Shown here piece by piece: positions 39,201 through 49,321 of a DNA stretch of 64,000 nucleotides. Every line of letters begins with the position of its first letter. Position 1 is the first letter of the stretch. Below the pieces are notes generated by a model. The model was not told where the DNA came from. It saw nothing but the letters and a program-made list of their open reading frames with translations, and searched no databases. Position numbers and translations under genes: made by a program. Origin of the DNA: Lewinellaceae bacterium (lineage in GTDB: Bacteria > Bacteroidota > Bacteroidia > Chitinophagales > Saprospiraceae); the NCBI GenBank assembly GCA_016710765.1, contig JADJUJ010000002.1, forward strand, positions 310,001-374,000, read 5' to 3'.

Positions 39201-42165
39201 CATCAATGGCTGTACCGCCACAAACGTAAGCGGAGCGCACAGCTGCCTCTGCACCACCGCACCAGGAACCATGTCCAATGTACCACTCAGCGCCTGCGCG
39301 GATGGTTCGGTAAGTGCTACCTACAATAACGATGGCATACTAGATGGCAATGACGTATTAGGGTTTGTGCTCCACAGCAATGCCGGGAATAGCCTGGGCA
39401 CTGTTTACGGTGCCAACATCACCGGGACCTTTGGATTCCAGGCTGGTATGATCTATGGCGTTACCTATTACATCTCGGCTGTCATTGGAAACAATGCCAA
39501 TGGGCTTCCCAATTTCATGGACCCATGTCTGGCGGTATCTGCTGGTCAGCCCGTTGTTTTTTACGACTATCCAATTGTCATGGCTGGTGTTGATGCCAGT
39601 GTCTGTGGATTGCAAATTTTGCTGGCAGCCCAGCCCAACCAGGGCAACTGGACCCAGATCAGCGGCCCGGGCAGCCTAAGTTTCAGCAATCCCAATGCAG
39701 GAAACGCGACAGCAACAGCAAACGACATTGGTAATTACCAGGCGGTCTGGAGCGCATCCTCCAATGGTTGCGTAGCCAAGGATACCCTGGAACTTCGCTT
39801 TTTTTCTTTCCCGCAGCTAATTGACATCGCCCGGCAATGCGACAGCACCAATGAATTCTACACTGTAACGCTGACCATCAATGGCGGCTTGCCTCCTTAT
39901 TCCGTGAACGGCCAGATGCTCACAGGAAATACATTTGTATCCCAGCCCATTGCTAATGGAGCCCCCTATACGTTTATCGCTTCAGATGCCAATGGCTGCA
40001 CCATGCCAGATGTGGTGGGTGCATTTGCCTGTGATTGTGCCACTGATGCGGGTACCATGAGCCCGCTAGGGTTGGAGGCTTGCATCGGCAGTACCGTCAG
40101 CGCCGTGTCGAACAACGACCAAACAACCGATGGCAATGATGTGCTCGGTTATATCCTGCATTCCAATGCTTCTGCTTCGCCAGGAACCATTTTTGCGATG
40201 AACACCAATGGCGTGTTCGGATTTTCCGCTGGAATGCTTGCTGGTCAGACCTATTACATTTCCCAGGTTGTTGGGAATAACCTCAATGGATTCCCCGACT
40301 CAGCCGACCCCTGTTATTCAGTAGCAGAGGGCCAGCCGGTAATATTTTACGCCCTCCCTGTACCCAATGCTGGTGTGGACCAATCGGTTTGCGCCGACTC
40401 TACCCTTCTGCAAGCAGCCCCGGGCCCGTTTGCGGGTCAGTGGGAGTTGATCTCCGGGCCGGCAGCGCTCAACTTTGATCAGCCACAATCTGCCACCAGT
40501 GCGGTGACAGCAGCGGTCACCGGTACATACCAGGTACGGTGGGTAGAAACCAATGCTATTTGTACCGCAGCGGATACCCTGGAAGTTCAGTTCAATTCCG
40601 TTCCATTGATAGATAGTTTGAGCATCCAGTGTAATGGCACGGCAACGGCTTATGAAATCAGTGTGCAGTTTAGCAATGGCACAGCACCGTATCAAGTGAA
40701 TGGACTCATTGGCAGCATCAATGGAGCGCAACTCACCAGTGCACCCATACCCAGCGGAGATCAGTATAGCTTTACCATCAGCGACGTCAACGGTTGCGTG
40801 AGCCTTCCACAAAGTGGGACAAATGTCTGCAATTGCATCAGTCAGGCAGGCACTATGGATAACACCCCTGGTATTTTTTGCAAAAATGACCCTGCAAGCG
40901 CCACTTGGAACAATGATGGTACCCTCGACGACGACGACGTGCTTTTATATGTTTTACATGATCAAGCCGGCACAGCACTTGGTAACGTCTTTGCAACGGC
41001 AACCCAACCAGTGTTTGCGTTTGCCCCACCCTTGCAAACCGGAATAACCTACTACATTTCAGCGGTGGTTGGTAATGCTTCGGGGAGTTTCATTGACCCT
41101 GCGGACCCCTGCCTGTCGGTTTCCAACGGAGTACCTGTACAATGGTCGGATTACCCTGTGGCAGACGCCGGACCCGACCAGGAACTCGATTGCAACCACC
41201 TTTCTTTTGAACTGGGTGCCAACAGCAGCGCGGGCCCAGGCATAACGTATTCCTGGTTTCGCAACAACATGCTGCTTCCTGGCGACATGGATGCCCAATT
41301 GCCCACCACCGAACCGGGTTTATTTACCCTGGTGGTTACCAATGCCGCAGGGTGCAGCGCTTCCGATGCAGTACAGGTGGCTTCTAACGTCAGCACTCCA
41401 ATCGCCAATGCCATTGCTGCGCAAAATGTGCGCTGTTTTGGGGAAAGCAATGGCAGTTTAATTATTGAAGGCATTTCTGGTGGAACCACGCCGGTGCTCT
41501 TTGCCATCAACGGCGGCCCGTTCCAGAGCCAGCCAAATTTTTCCAACCTTGCCGCCGGCGCATATGTTGTAACCCTTCAGGACGCGATAGGCTGCGAGTG
41601 GACATCTGACACGATTTTCGTCATTCAACCTCCGGTATTGGTTGCCAATTTAGGTCCTGATGTAAAAATTGAACTGGGTGAAGCAGCAGATATCGTGCTC
41701 AATGCATCTGTTTCAGCAGCGGCGCTGGATACCATCATCTGGAAGCCCTTACTGGATTCCCTTGCGGTCGGACAACCCTTCCAACGCTTTACACCGGAGG
41801 CCAGCCAGCAATTGGAAGTATGGATAACCGACTTGAATGGCTGCACAGCAGAAGATTTAATCCGCATCATTGTCGACCGCACGCGGCATGTATACGTACC
41901 CAACGTGTTTTATCCCGACAAAACCAACCTGACCGTTTATGGCGGCAGGGATGTGGCACTGGTAGAAAGTTTTAAAATATTTGACCGTTGGGGCGAGGAA
42001 GTATTTGAATCGTTGGATTTTGAAGCAAACGATGTCAATGCAGGGTGGAATGGAACGTTCAAAGGCAGCAAATTGTTGCCAGGGGTTTATGCCTACATGG
42101 CCGTTGTTAGGTTCATTGATGGCAAGCAGGAACTGTTTTCCGGTGATGTCACAATTTTACACTGA
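36226..42165 (+). CDS. Giant gliding-motility-associated (CHU_C) surface protein 1
   Basis: The product is 1979 aa from a GTG start with a signal peptide (GGALVLILSAITLAYTQ). The first 200 residues are P-domain-like (FDHEYIGDLKITLTSPAGQ, NGTWTLTVMDL). Cys-rich linker domains follow, then about five PKD-like domains (for example GYNWTISGPGTLLAGQGTDS). Next come three repeats of a roughly 265-aa module, each opening with C-x-C and GTM, beginning near 39247, 40030 and 40831. Each holds DGNDVLG or DDDDVLL, a YYIS motif and DPC. The end is an SprB repeat (CFGESNGSLIIEGISGG) and a CHU_C type B sorting domain (RTRHVYVPNVF, KIFDRWGEEVFE). It should be exported by T9SS and held on the surface. Confidence 0.92.
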   Translation: MSKLIQRAGGALVLILSAITLAYTQPCGCTNCPQFMPDNFTGDFLINVMNASNPTLGQNGQGVCGVVLNFDHEYIGDLKITLTSPAGQTVTLIGPVGLFGMTDFTSWNITFVPCGDMAAPDPGFSSTWNNNQPWGMFGNYNGSYYPNTGCLENFNTGSVNGTWTLTVMDLQANDVGNFTDYQIIFCDPSGINCFSCAANAGNLLQADVTACEGAPSLALNLPPTYTAQQPAPPAAEYGYTYIISGPGGVIQEYQDSPNLSSYPPGGYSVCGLSYLLTQQGDIPAPNGSLTVNQLTTQLNSTMPPFCGDVTLNCVNVTIFAAPPDEEEFATECAPNCYFFHGQAYCQTGTYVANLTSPQGCPYTATLYLEVIQPVIKNVIETVCANECASTPGFPDACSAGQYQEVFTAANGCDSIVTLNLLVNNVLAVIGNPPGIPCDMTPVQLSGAGSTTGGGVTYLWTASNGGNISGNPNAINTFINAAGDYQLRVCRSTGAVTCCDSISVNVIGNMTQPPAPGPITGNTMPCVDSTLSFSVPPLSGNFTYTWTVPPGVQIISGQGSTNLSVTWDSLISGNVCVTSTNSCGTSNPTCLMINPLQAPGLAQISGDTLVCTGTALPYQTLPVVGADGYNWTISGPGTLLAGQGTDSIQIQWNSAGMGQVCVQPYNVCGSPSAACLPVVIQTAPTISAVSGPSFACNGGSGVYSTTPTTGVSYNWQVSGGSIVSGAGTDAVTVQWNLTDTLGEICLNLSNNCGVSDTACATVMLLSPPPTPAINGTDTLCMGGTATYSINNIPGSTGYGWTVSGNGALLSGQNTTSISVQWNTPGAGIVTAAAQSNCGLGMADTLVVQVLSFPTANAGPDQSLCGLSTVLSASGTPAGSGQWTLLNGPGTAQFSAANMANSSVTVSANGAYNLLWTVNNGFCSDADTVQVNFNAPPQTGTVSFSCDPANQFYTVSFPVTGNGPFSIPGGTVTAGVFISSPIPTDGPYSFSITDINGCTATNVSGAHSCLCTTAPGTMSNVPLSACADGSVSATYNNDGILDGNDVLGFVLHSNAGNSLGTVYGANITGTFGFQAGMIYGVTYYISAVIGNNANGLPNFMDPCLAVSAGQPVVFYDYPIVMAGVDASVCGLQILLAAQPNQGNWTQISGPGSLSFSNPNAGNATATANDIGNYQAVWSASSNGCVAKDTLELRFFSFPQLIDIARQCDSTNEFYTVTLTINGGLPPYSVNGQMLTGNTFVSQPIANGAPYTFIASDANGCTMPDVVGAFACDCATDAGTMSPLGLEACIGSTVSAVSNNDQTTDGNDVLGYILHSNASASPGTIFAMNTNGVFGFSAGMLAGQTYYISQVVGNNLNGFPDSADPCYSVAEGQPVIFYALPVPNAGVDQSVCADSTLLQAAPGPFAGQWELISGPAALNFDQPQSATSAVTAAVTGTYQVRWVETNAICTAADTLEVQFNSVPLIDSLSIQCNGTATAYEISVQFSNGTAPYQVNGLIGSINGAQLTSAPIPSGDQYSFTISDVNGCVSLPQSGTNVCNCISQAGTMDNTPGIFCKNDPASATWNNDGTLDDDDVLLYVLHDQAGTALGNVFATATQPVFAFAPPLQTGITYYISAVVGNASGSFIDPADPCLSVSNGVPVQWSDYPVADAGPDQELDCNHLSFELGANSSAGPGITYSWFRNNMLLPGDMDAQLPTTEPGLFTLVVTNAAGCSASDAVQVASNVSTPIANAIAAQNVRCFGESNGSLIIEGISGGTTPVLFAINGGPFQSQPNFSNLAAGAYVVTLQDAIGCEWTSDTIFVIQPPVLVANLGPDVKIELGEAADIVLNASVSAAALDTIIWKPLLDSLAVGQPFQRFTPEASQQLEVWITDLNGCTAEDLIRIIVDRTRHVYVPNVFYPDKTNLTVYGGRDVALVESFKIFDRWGEEVFESLDFEANDVNAGWNGTFKGSKLLPGVYAYMAVVRFIDGKQELFSGDVTILH

Positions 42166-42526
42166 CCTATAAACCAATAGACTTTTAGGATTTTTTAATA
42201 TAAAATTTTTACTCACACAACCTTTACTTAAATCGTATTTTTATTCAAAAATAAGTCCTTTAATTAAAGACAATTGTGGTTAAAATAGCATTAATAATGA
42301 TTTTCAAAATTAAATTCTTTGTTCCTTTGCAAAACCTTATGGGCGGAATACATTATTTTATTTTGAAATAATACATCCTCAATGGATGCTTTCTTAGCCG
42401 CTTGCTGCCTCAAAAAACATCTGTACAACATTTGACACCTTTCTTCGGCGTCGTTTGAATAACTATTGCAAATGGGTAATTCCTATCTGCTCAACCAAAC
42501 TTTTACCAAAAAAGCTGCATATATTC
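42166..42526. other. AT-rich intergenic region between surface proteins 1 and 2
   Basis: 361 bp, clearly richer in A and T than the genes around it. No terminator hairpin and no perfect TAnnTTTG box were found. It probably holds the promoter of surface protein 2. Confidence 0.5.
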
Positions 42527-45500
42527 ATGGTAAAACAACTACTCTTTCTTTTAGGCTTCATTTTGTCTGGAACGTTGGCCTTGCTCAGTTACCGGACCCA
42601 TGCCCCTCAATTCAGAACCGCCTTCAGATATCTGTGAGTCGACCTGTATTTATTGTAACTTCAACGGCATCATGAGTACCACTTCCGGTTACACCGGACA
42701 AACCCCTCCGGGTTTCTGTGGAACCATTGAAAATGAGCAATGGTTGGGCTTTATTGCGAACGGAACAACCGCCACTTTTACCGCCACAGCAACCAACTGT
42801 ATCAGCGGCAACGGCATCCAGATTGCCTTGTATACCAGTTGTTCCTCCTCTCCAATCGCCTGTTATGGCGGCTGTACAGGCTGCGCCGGTACGCCAGCCA
42901 CCATTACGGTGACAAATATGACACCCGGGGTGAATTACTTCCTGCTGATTGACGGCTTCGCCGGTGACCAGTGCGATTTTACCATTAGTGTAACGCCACC
43001 ATCTGCGGTGCAGGCGCCAAACGTAGGACCAACAGGGGCCATTCAGGGGCCTGCAACGATTTGTCCAGGCGGAACGGCTAATTTCCAAATTCCTGTTGTT
43101 ACGGGCGCTGGTGCCTATATTTGGACTGGCCCTCCCGGCACGCTCATCAATGGCATGCCTTCTCCTGCAACGATACCTGCTCCAGGTGGCAATGTGGTAT
43201 CTATTACATTTCCGAACAACGCCGGAACAGGACAGATCTGCGTTCAACCTGCTAACTCATGTAATACGGGCAACCAGGTATGTATGAATGTCAATCTGGT
43301 ACCCATTCCTCCGACCCAACTTCCCCCAGTTACCATCTGTAATGAAGATTCACCTTACACAACACCCTGGGGTCAGCAAATCAACACCACTGGCAGCTAC
43401 CAGTCGACTCTTACTTCTTACCAGGGTTGTGATAGTATTGTAAAACAAACAGTTACCGTCAAGCCACCTATTATTAAGAACCTGCCACCTAAAACTGTTT
43501 GCGCAGGCACTTGTGTCACTATTTGCGGGGTTGATTATTGCGATGGCGGCAATTATTCTCATATGTGTACTTCCTGGCAGGGATGCGACAGCTTGGTTAT
43601 CTTCTCCATTCTGGTGATGGACCCCATTGCAGAAATCCTCGGCGGTGGAACCCTCAGCTGCTCCAACCTTTCCATTTTACTCAACTCCTCCCCTACCAAT
43701 TCGGGAACAAAAGTTTGGAAAAATCCTGCTGGCCAGGTTCTTGGCACAGGAAATACGCTAAGCGTTGGGCAACCCGGCACCTACATACTCACCGTAACGG
43801 CATCTGCAGGAGGTGTACTTTGTACTGCCGCCGACACCATCGTGGTAGATGGTAATACAACGCCTCCAACTGTAGTACCAATGGGCGGGATTCTTGGCTG
43901 CGGCAATGCCATGGCAACCATCGGTGCAACCACCAACGGTACCAACCCCAGCTTTAGTTGGAGCGGCCCAGGCGGGTTCACCTCTACCCTGCAAAACCCA
44001 ACCGTTGCAATGCAGGGAAATTATATTGTTACCGTAACCGACGCCTCCAATGGCTGCACCTCAACAGCAACGGCAACAGTTACAGGTAATACTACCCCAC
44101 CTACGGCAACTGCAACAGGGGCTACCCTAGATTGCAACAATCCGACGGTGACCATAAATGCTATGTCCAGTGCCCCTAACTCATCGTATTCCTGGTCGGG
44201 GCCGGGCGGATTTACTGCCATGATCGCTAACCCAAGCGTCGGCAATGTGGGTACCTATACCGTTACCATAACAGACCCTTCGAACAACTGTACGTCCACC
44301 ACTACAGCATTGGTTGATATCAATAATGTGCCGCCAGGCGCAACAGCCGCTGGCGGGCTTATCGGTTGCGCCAATCCGATGATAAACCTCAGCGGGGCAA
44401 CAGGGGCCAACAATCCAACTTATGCCTGGACTGGCCCCAATGGTTTTAGTTCTACCCAACAAAACCCAAGTATTGACACCTCTGGCACATACATCCTTAC
44501 CGTTACTGGTACCAACGGTTGTACCAGTACGGCCACCGCAGTAGTAAATGGCAATGTAAACGCCCCTGGCGCGGCTGCCAACGGCGGTTTGATTGACTGC
44601 AATGGACCGGATATTGCCATTAGTGGTAGTTCGGATTCTACTACAGTCAGCTGGTCGTGGACAGGGCCCGGAGGCTTCGCGTCTACCCTGCAAAACCCCA
44701 ATGTAAATACTGCTGGCAATTATGTTTTGACCGTAACTGGCGCTAACAATTGTACCTCAACCGCCACTGCTGTGGTGAATGGTGATTTCGGACTGCCCGA
44801 TGCAACGGCAATGGGGGGTGTTATCAGCTGCGCTGCCAATTCAACTACCATCTCTGGTAATTCCATCACCCCAGGCGCCACGTATTCCTGGGAGGGACCG
44901 GGCAATTTTATGTCTACCCAGCAAAATCCGATGGTGTCCAACACTGGCGTGTATACCCTGACCGTAACCGGGCCCAACGGATGCACCAATACCGCTACAG
45001 CACAAGTAACGCCGGATGTTGGCGTACCCAATGCATCAGCAAGTGGCGGCACCCTGAATTGTAGCATCACGACCGTAATGCTAAATGGTGGATCTGTTAC
45101 CCCTGGTGCATTGCTGGTATGGTCAGGCCCGAACAACTTTATGTCTACGTTGGAAGATCCGGATGTTACAGAGCCTGGGGTGTACACCCTTACCGTCACA
45201 GACCCAAGTAATGGTTGCACTGCACAAGCCAATGCAACGGTAAACCTGAACAATACTGCGCCCAACCTCAGTGCTACCGGTACGACCTTAACCTGTACCG
45301 ATCCTAGCCTGACTGTAGGTGCCAGTTCCAGCACCAACGGCGTAACCTATTCCTGGGTTGGCCCTGGCGGCTTTACCCTCCACCCAACAAAACCCGACAG
45401 TGACCGCTGGAGGGACATATACCGTAACGGCCACAGGCCTTAACGGCTGCACCAGCACCGATACTGCCGATGTTCTCATTGATCAAACCAACCCCATACC

Positions 45501-48500
45501 TGCTGCTACCACGGATACCCTCACCTGTTCCCTTACGGATGTACCATTAAATGGCAGTGCAAACACCAGCGTTACCTACGCATGGGCGGGACCAGGTGGC
45601 TTCAACTCCAGCCAGCAGACGCCAATGACCAATGCTCCAGGCGACTATACGCTGGTGGTAACCGCAGCAAACGGTTGCACCGGTGAAATCACTGTAACGG
45701 TCAATCAAAATATTGCTGCACCAAATGTCAGTGCTGCAGGCAACACCATCAGTTGCAACAGCCCAACGGTTCCACTTTCTGGCAGTTCCAGTACCAATGG
45801 AACTACTTTTGACTGGTCAGGGCCGGGAAGTTTTAGTTCCACCATGCCCAATCCTACGGTAAGCCTTGATGGTAATTACACCTTGTTGGTTACTGGTTTA
45901 AATGGCTGCACGAGCACCGCTACTGTCGCTGTATTGATAGACACCGTAACAGCCGTATTGAGTGCGGCCCCGGATGCCGTACTCACCTGTTCCGCTACAA
46001 CCATCAATATCCAAACTGATGTTACGGTCAATGCATCTTCTTTGCAGGGACTTGCCTGGTCGGGACCAAATGCGTTCAGTTCAGCACTTGAAGACCCTGC
46101 TGTAACAACGCCTGGATTGTATACCCTTGTGGCTACGCTTGCAAATGGTTGTACATCTACCCTACAAGTCACGGTAGATCAGGATATTGCCAATCCTGAT
46201 GTTAGCGCTGTCGGAGATACTATCACCTGTACCGTAACAAGTGTATTGTTGGATGGCGGCTCCATAACCGCTGGCGCTACCTATGCCTGGACTGGACCAA
46301 ATGCTTTCAGCTCCAACCTTGAAGATCCTACCGCCAGTTTGGATGGAGTATATACCCTTACGGTTACTGCACCAAACGGTTGTACCAGTTCTACAACAGC
46401 CACTGTTGATTTAAATACCACTGCTCCCGGTGCTACGGCTGTTTCACAAAACAACCTGGATTGCGATGATTTAAGTTCCAACCTTACAGCAAGCGCTACC
46501 GCTGGCAGCGTTACCTATGCCTGGACGGGCCCCAACAGTTTCACAGACAATACCGCCATCGTAGCTGTTTCCAATCCTGGCACCTATAATGTGGTTATTA
46601 CGGGAACAAATGGTTGTACCTCTACTGCAGATGTAACGGTTACGCAGGATATTTTGGCTCCTGGCGCAACTGCTACCGGTGATACCATCGAGTGTATTAC
46701 AGGCATCGGCGTTTTGAACGGCAGCTCGCCTGCAAGCGGTGTGACCTGGAGTTGGACAGGGCCTGGTGGCTTTACCTCCACGATGCAAAATCCTTCTGTA
46801 CCTCAATCTGGCACTTATACCCTTACAGTTACGGGTTTGAATGCTTGTACATCTACGACAACGGCTTTTGTTGCACAGAATACCTCTGCACCGGATGTAA
46901 CGCTCTCCGGAAGCGGCATATTGGATTGTGCCGTCACCAGTATTCCGGTGACTGCGACCATTAATACACCAGGTGCTACTGGTGTTTGGACGGGTCCGGG
47001 CGGATTCACCAGCACGAATATGATGATCAGCATTACTGTACCAGGCAACTACGTTTATACCGTAACGGCTACCAATGGTTGCCTGTCATCACCTGCTGTC
47101 AATATTCCACAAAACATTCAAAACCCACAGGGTGTAACAGCCTCCGGTGGACTGCTGAACTGTACTTCTCCTACAATTTCTATCGGTTCAGGCTCCAGCA
47201 CCGCTGGCGTTACCTATTCCTGGTCGGGTCCGGGCGGGTACGCTTCCAACCTGCAAAACCCTTCGGTTAACACACCTGGAACCTACACTGTGACGGTGAC
47301 TGATCCGGTAAACAGTTGTACCACTACCGCTACTGCAACCGTTACACAGGACCCTACAGTACCAGATCTTGCCGTTTCAACAAATGTATTGACTTGTTCC
47401 ACGACAAGTGTTACACTGGCAACCACTACTACCACGCCTAACGTGACGTTCGCGTGGACGGGCCCGAACGGATTTTCCTCTACCCTGGAAGATCCACTTG
47501 TAACACAACCCGGTAATTACAACCTGGTGGCAACAGCATCCAGCGGTTGTACCTCCAGCTTTGCCATTACGGTTGATCAGGACATTAATACCCCGGATGT
47601 AACGGTGCAGGGTTTAACGCTTTCCTGTACTTCACCAACAGGACAAATTGTGGGCAATTCCAATACCCCAGGTGTCGTGTACAGCTGGAGTGGACCAGGC
47701 GGCTTCACCTCAACACAGACCAGCCCGACCGTTAACCTCACCGGGAATTATATCCTGACTGTCACAGCAACCAATGGTTGTACCAATACGGCCACCGCAG
47801 CAGTGCTTCCTGATGCCAGCATCCCACAAATTACGGCCACAGGTGGTACCGTAACCTGTGCAGTGACCAGTTTACAACTCAATGCAACTTCTTCCATCCA
47901 GAATGTAACCTGGAGTTGGACGGGCCCTGCCGGATTCGCATCCAGCCTTCAAAATCCAACGGTAACTGCTCCTGGAAACTATACCCTGGTGGTAACCGCT
48001 GCCAATGGCTGTACCAATGGTACTGCCGCAACGGTACTGGCAAACACAACCGGTCCCAGCATAATTGTTGGAACACCTGATGAGCTTGACTGTACGACGA
48101 CACAGGTGATTTTGAATGGTAGTGTTCCGACACCAGGATCATATGTATTCAGTTGGACAACCCAAAACGGCAATATTCTCTCTGGCGCCAACAGCCAGAC
48201 ACCCACCGTTTCGGAAGAAGGTGTTTATTCACTGGTTGTAACCAACAATGACAATGGTTGCAGCAGCACTCAAAACGTTACCGTATTGGTTGACCCGGCC
48301 ACACCAAGTAGTGCTGTGCTGCAAACCAATGATGTTTCCTGTTTTGGTGATACCAATGGCGCAGTATTGATCAACAACATTGTGGGGGGCACACCACCCT
48401 TCCTGTATTCTATTGATAGTGCACCGCTGAGTACCAATACCTTGGTGACATCGCTGGCCCCGGGCACGCACAGTTTGCTGATCCAGGATGCCAACGGTTG

Positions 48501-49089
48501 TGAGTTGCAAACCTCTTTCGTCATCAATGAACCCGAGGAGTTGTTTGTCAACCTTGGCCCTGATACTACCATTGAACTTGGGCAGACCATTTATCTCTCC
48601 CTGGACAATACCGTCAACTTCCCTGACCGGGTCGAAAACCTCATCGTCAATCCGGAGGAACTACAAACAGTGCTTTGTGACACCTGTAACCACGAGTACT
48701 TGCCAACATACTCCTTCCAATATCGGTTAACCGTGGTTGACTCGAATGGCTGTAAGGCTTCGGATATTCGGTTGATTATTGTTGACCGTACCCGTCACGT
48801 TTATATTCCAAACATCTTCAACCCCGAATCCAGTGGGGTGAACGGATTGTTCTTGATTTATGGCGGCGACGACGTAGTTGAGATAAAATCTTTCCAGGTC
48901 TTTGATCGCTGGGGGTCCTTGGTACACGAGTACTTTAGTTTTGCCCCGAACTACATCCCTTCTGCCTGGGATGGCAAAGTAAATGGCGAAAAAGCCAACC
49001 CTGGCGTATTCGTTTACTACGCTGAAATTTTATTCAAAGATGGCGAAACGGTACTTTATAAAGGTGATGTTTCCTTAATCCGACAATAA
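42527..49089 (+). CDS. Giant gliding-motility-associated (CHU_C) surface protein 2 (three frameshifts)
   Basis: Reconstructed length is 2187 aa. The ATG at 42527 starts a signal peptide (VKQLLFLLGFILSGTLA), but the frame shifts twice in the next 80 bases. One base is missing near 42579-42583 and one C in the run 42603-42606. Repair gives AQLPDPCPLNSEPPSDICES, which lines up with surface protein 3. A third break, an extra C at 45376-45378, splits the repeat array. The layout is a Cys-rich N-terminal module (TCIYCNFNG to QCDFTISV), a PKD-like segment, about 20 Ig-like repeats, an SprB repeat (CFGDTNGAVLINNIVGG) and CHU_C (RTRHVYIPNIFNPESSG, FQVFDRWGSLV). The repaired length is an exact multiple of three. 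Likely a long T9SS-exported adhesin. Confidence 0.9.
43629..48306 (+). repeat. About 20 tandem Ig-like repeats in surface protein 2
   Basis: Coding repeats of 70-80 residues (about 234 bp). The shared pattern is an A-x-G-G-x-L-x-C start, then YSWSGPGGF or WTGPNGFSS, QNPTV, G-x-YTLTVT and NGCTSTATA. The two cysteines of each unit may pair. The DNA is diverged between units, so the array is old rather than freshly amplified. Confidence 0.85.
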
Positions 49090-49107
49090 AACAGCAGATA
49101 TGTATTG

Positions 49108-49152
49108 CAAACAATGGCCATTTCGATATTGATCGGAATGGCCATTTGTTTG
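49108..49152. terminator. Terminator after surface protein 2
   Basis: Arms CAAACAATGGCCATTTCGAT and GATCGGAATGGCCATTTGTTTG form a hairpin with minor mismatches, 18 bp after the stop codon, followed by T-rich sequence. The stem holds the same AATGGCCATT core as two other terminators in this window. Confidence 0.75.
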
Positions 49153-49321
49153 TTTGTCCCAACACTAATGAAAGAAATTTATAGTATTTTCGCGTTTCCC
49201 TAATCTCCTATTTGTTGCCTTTCGAAATTCTTTTCTACCGTAAAATCACGTTACTGTACCACAGGAAGCGTTATCCATTTGAATTGTATCCTAGTAAAAA
49301 CATGGAGCGTTTAAATTAATC

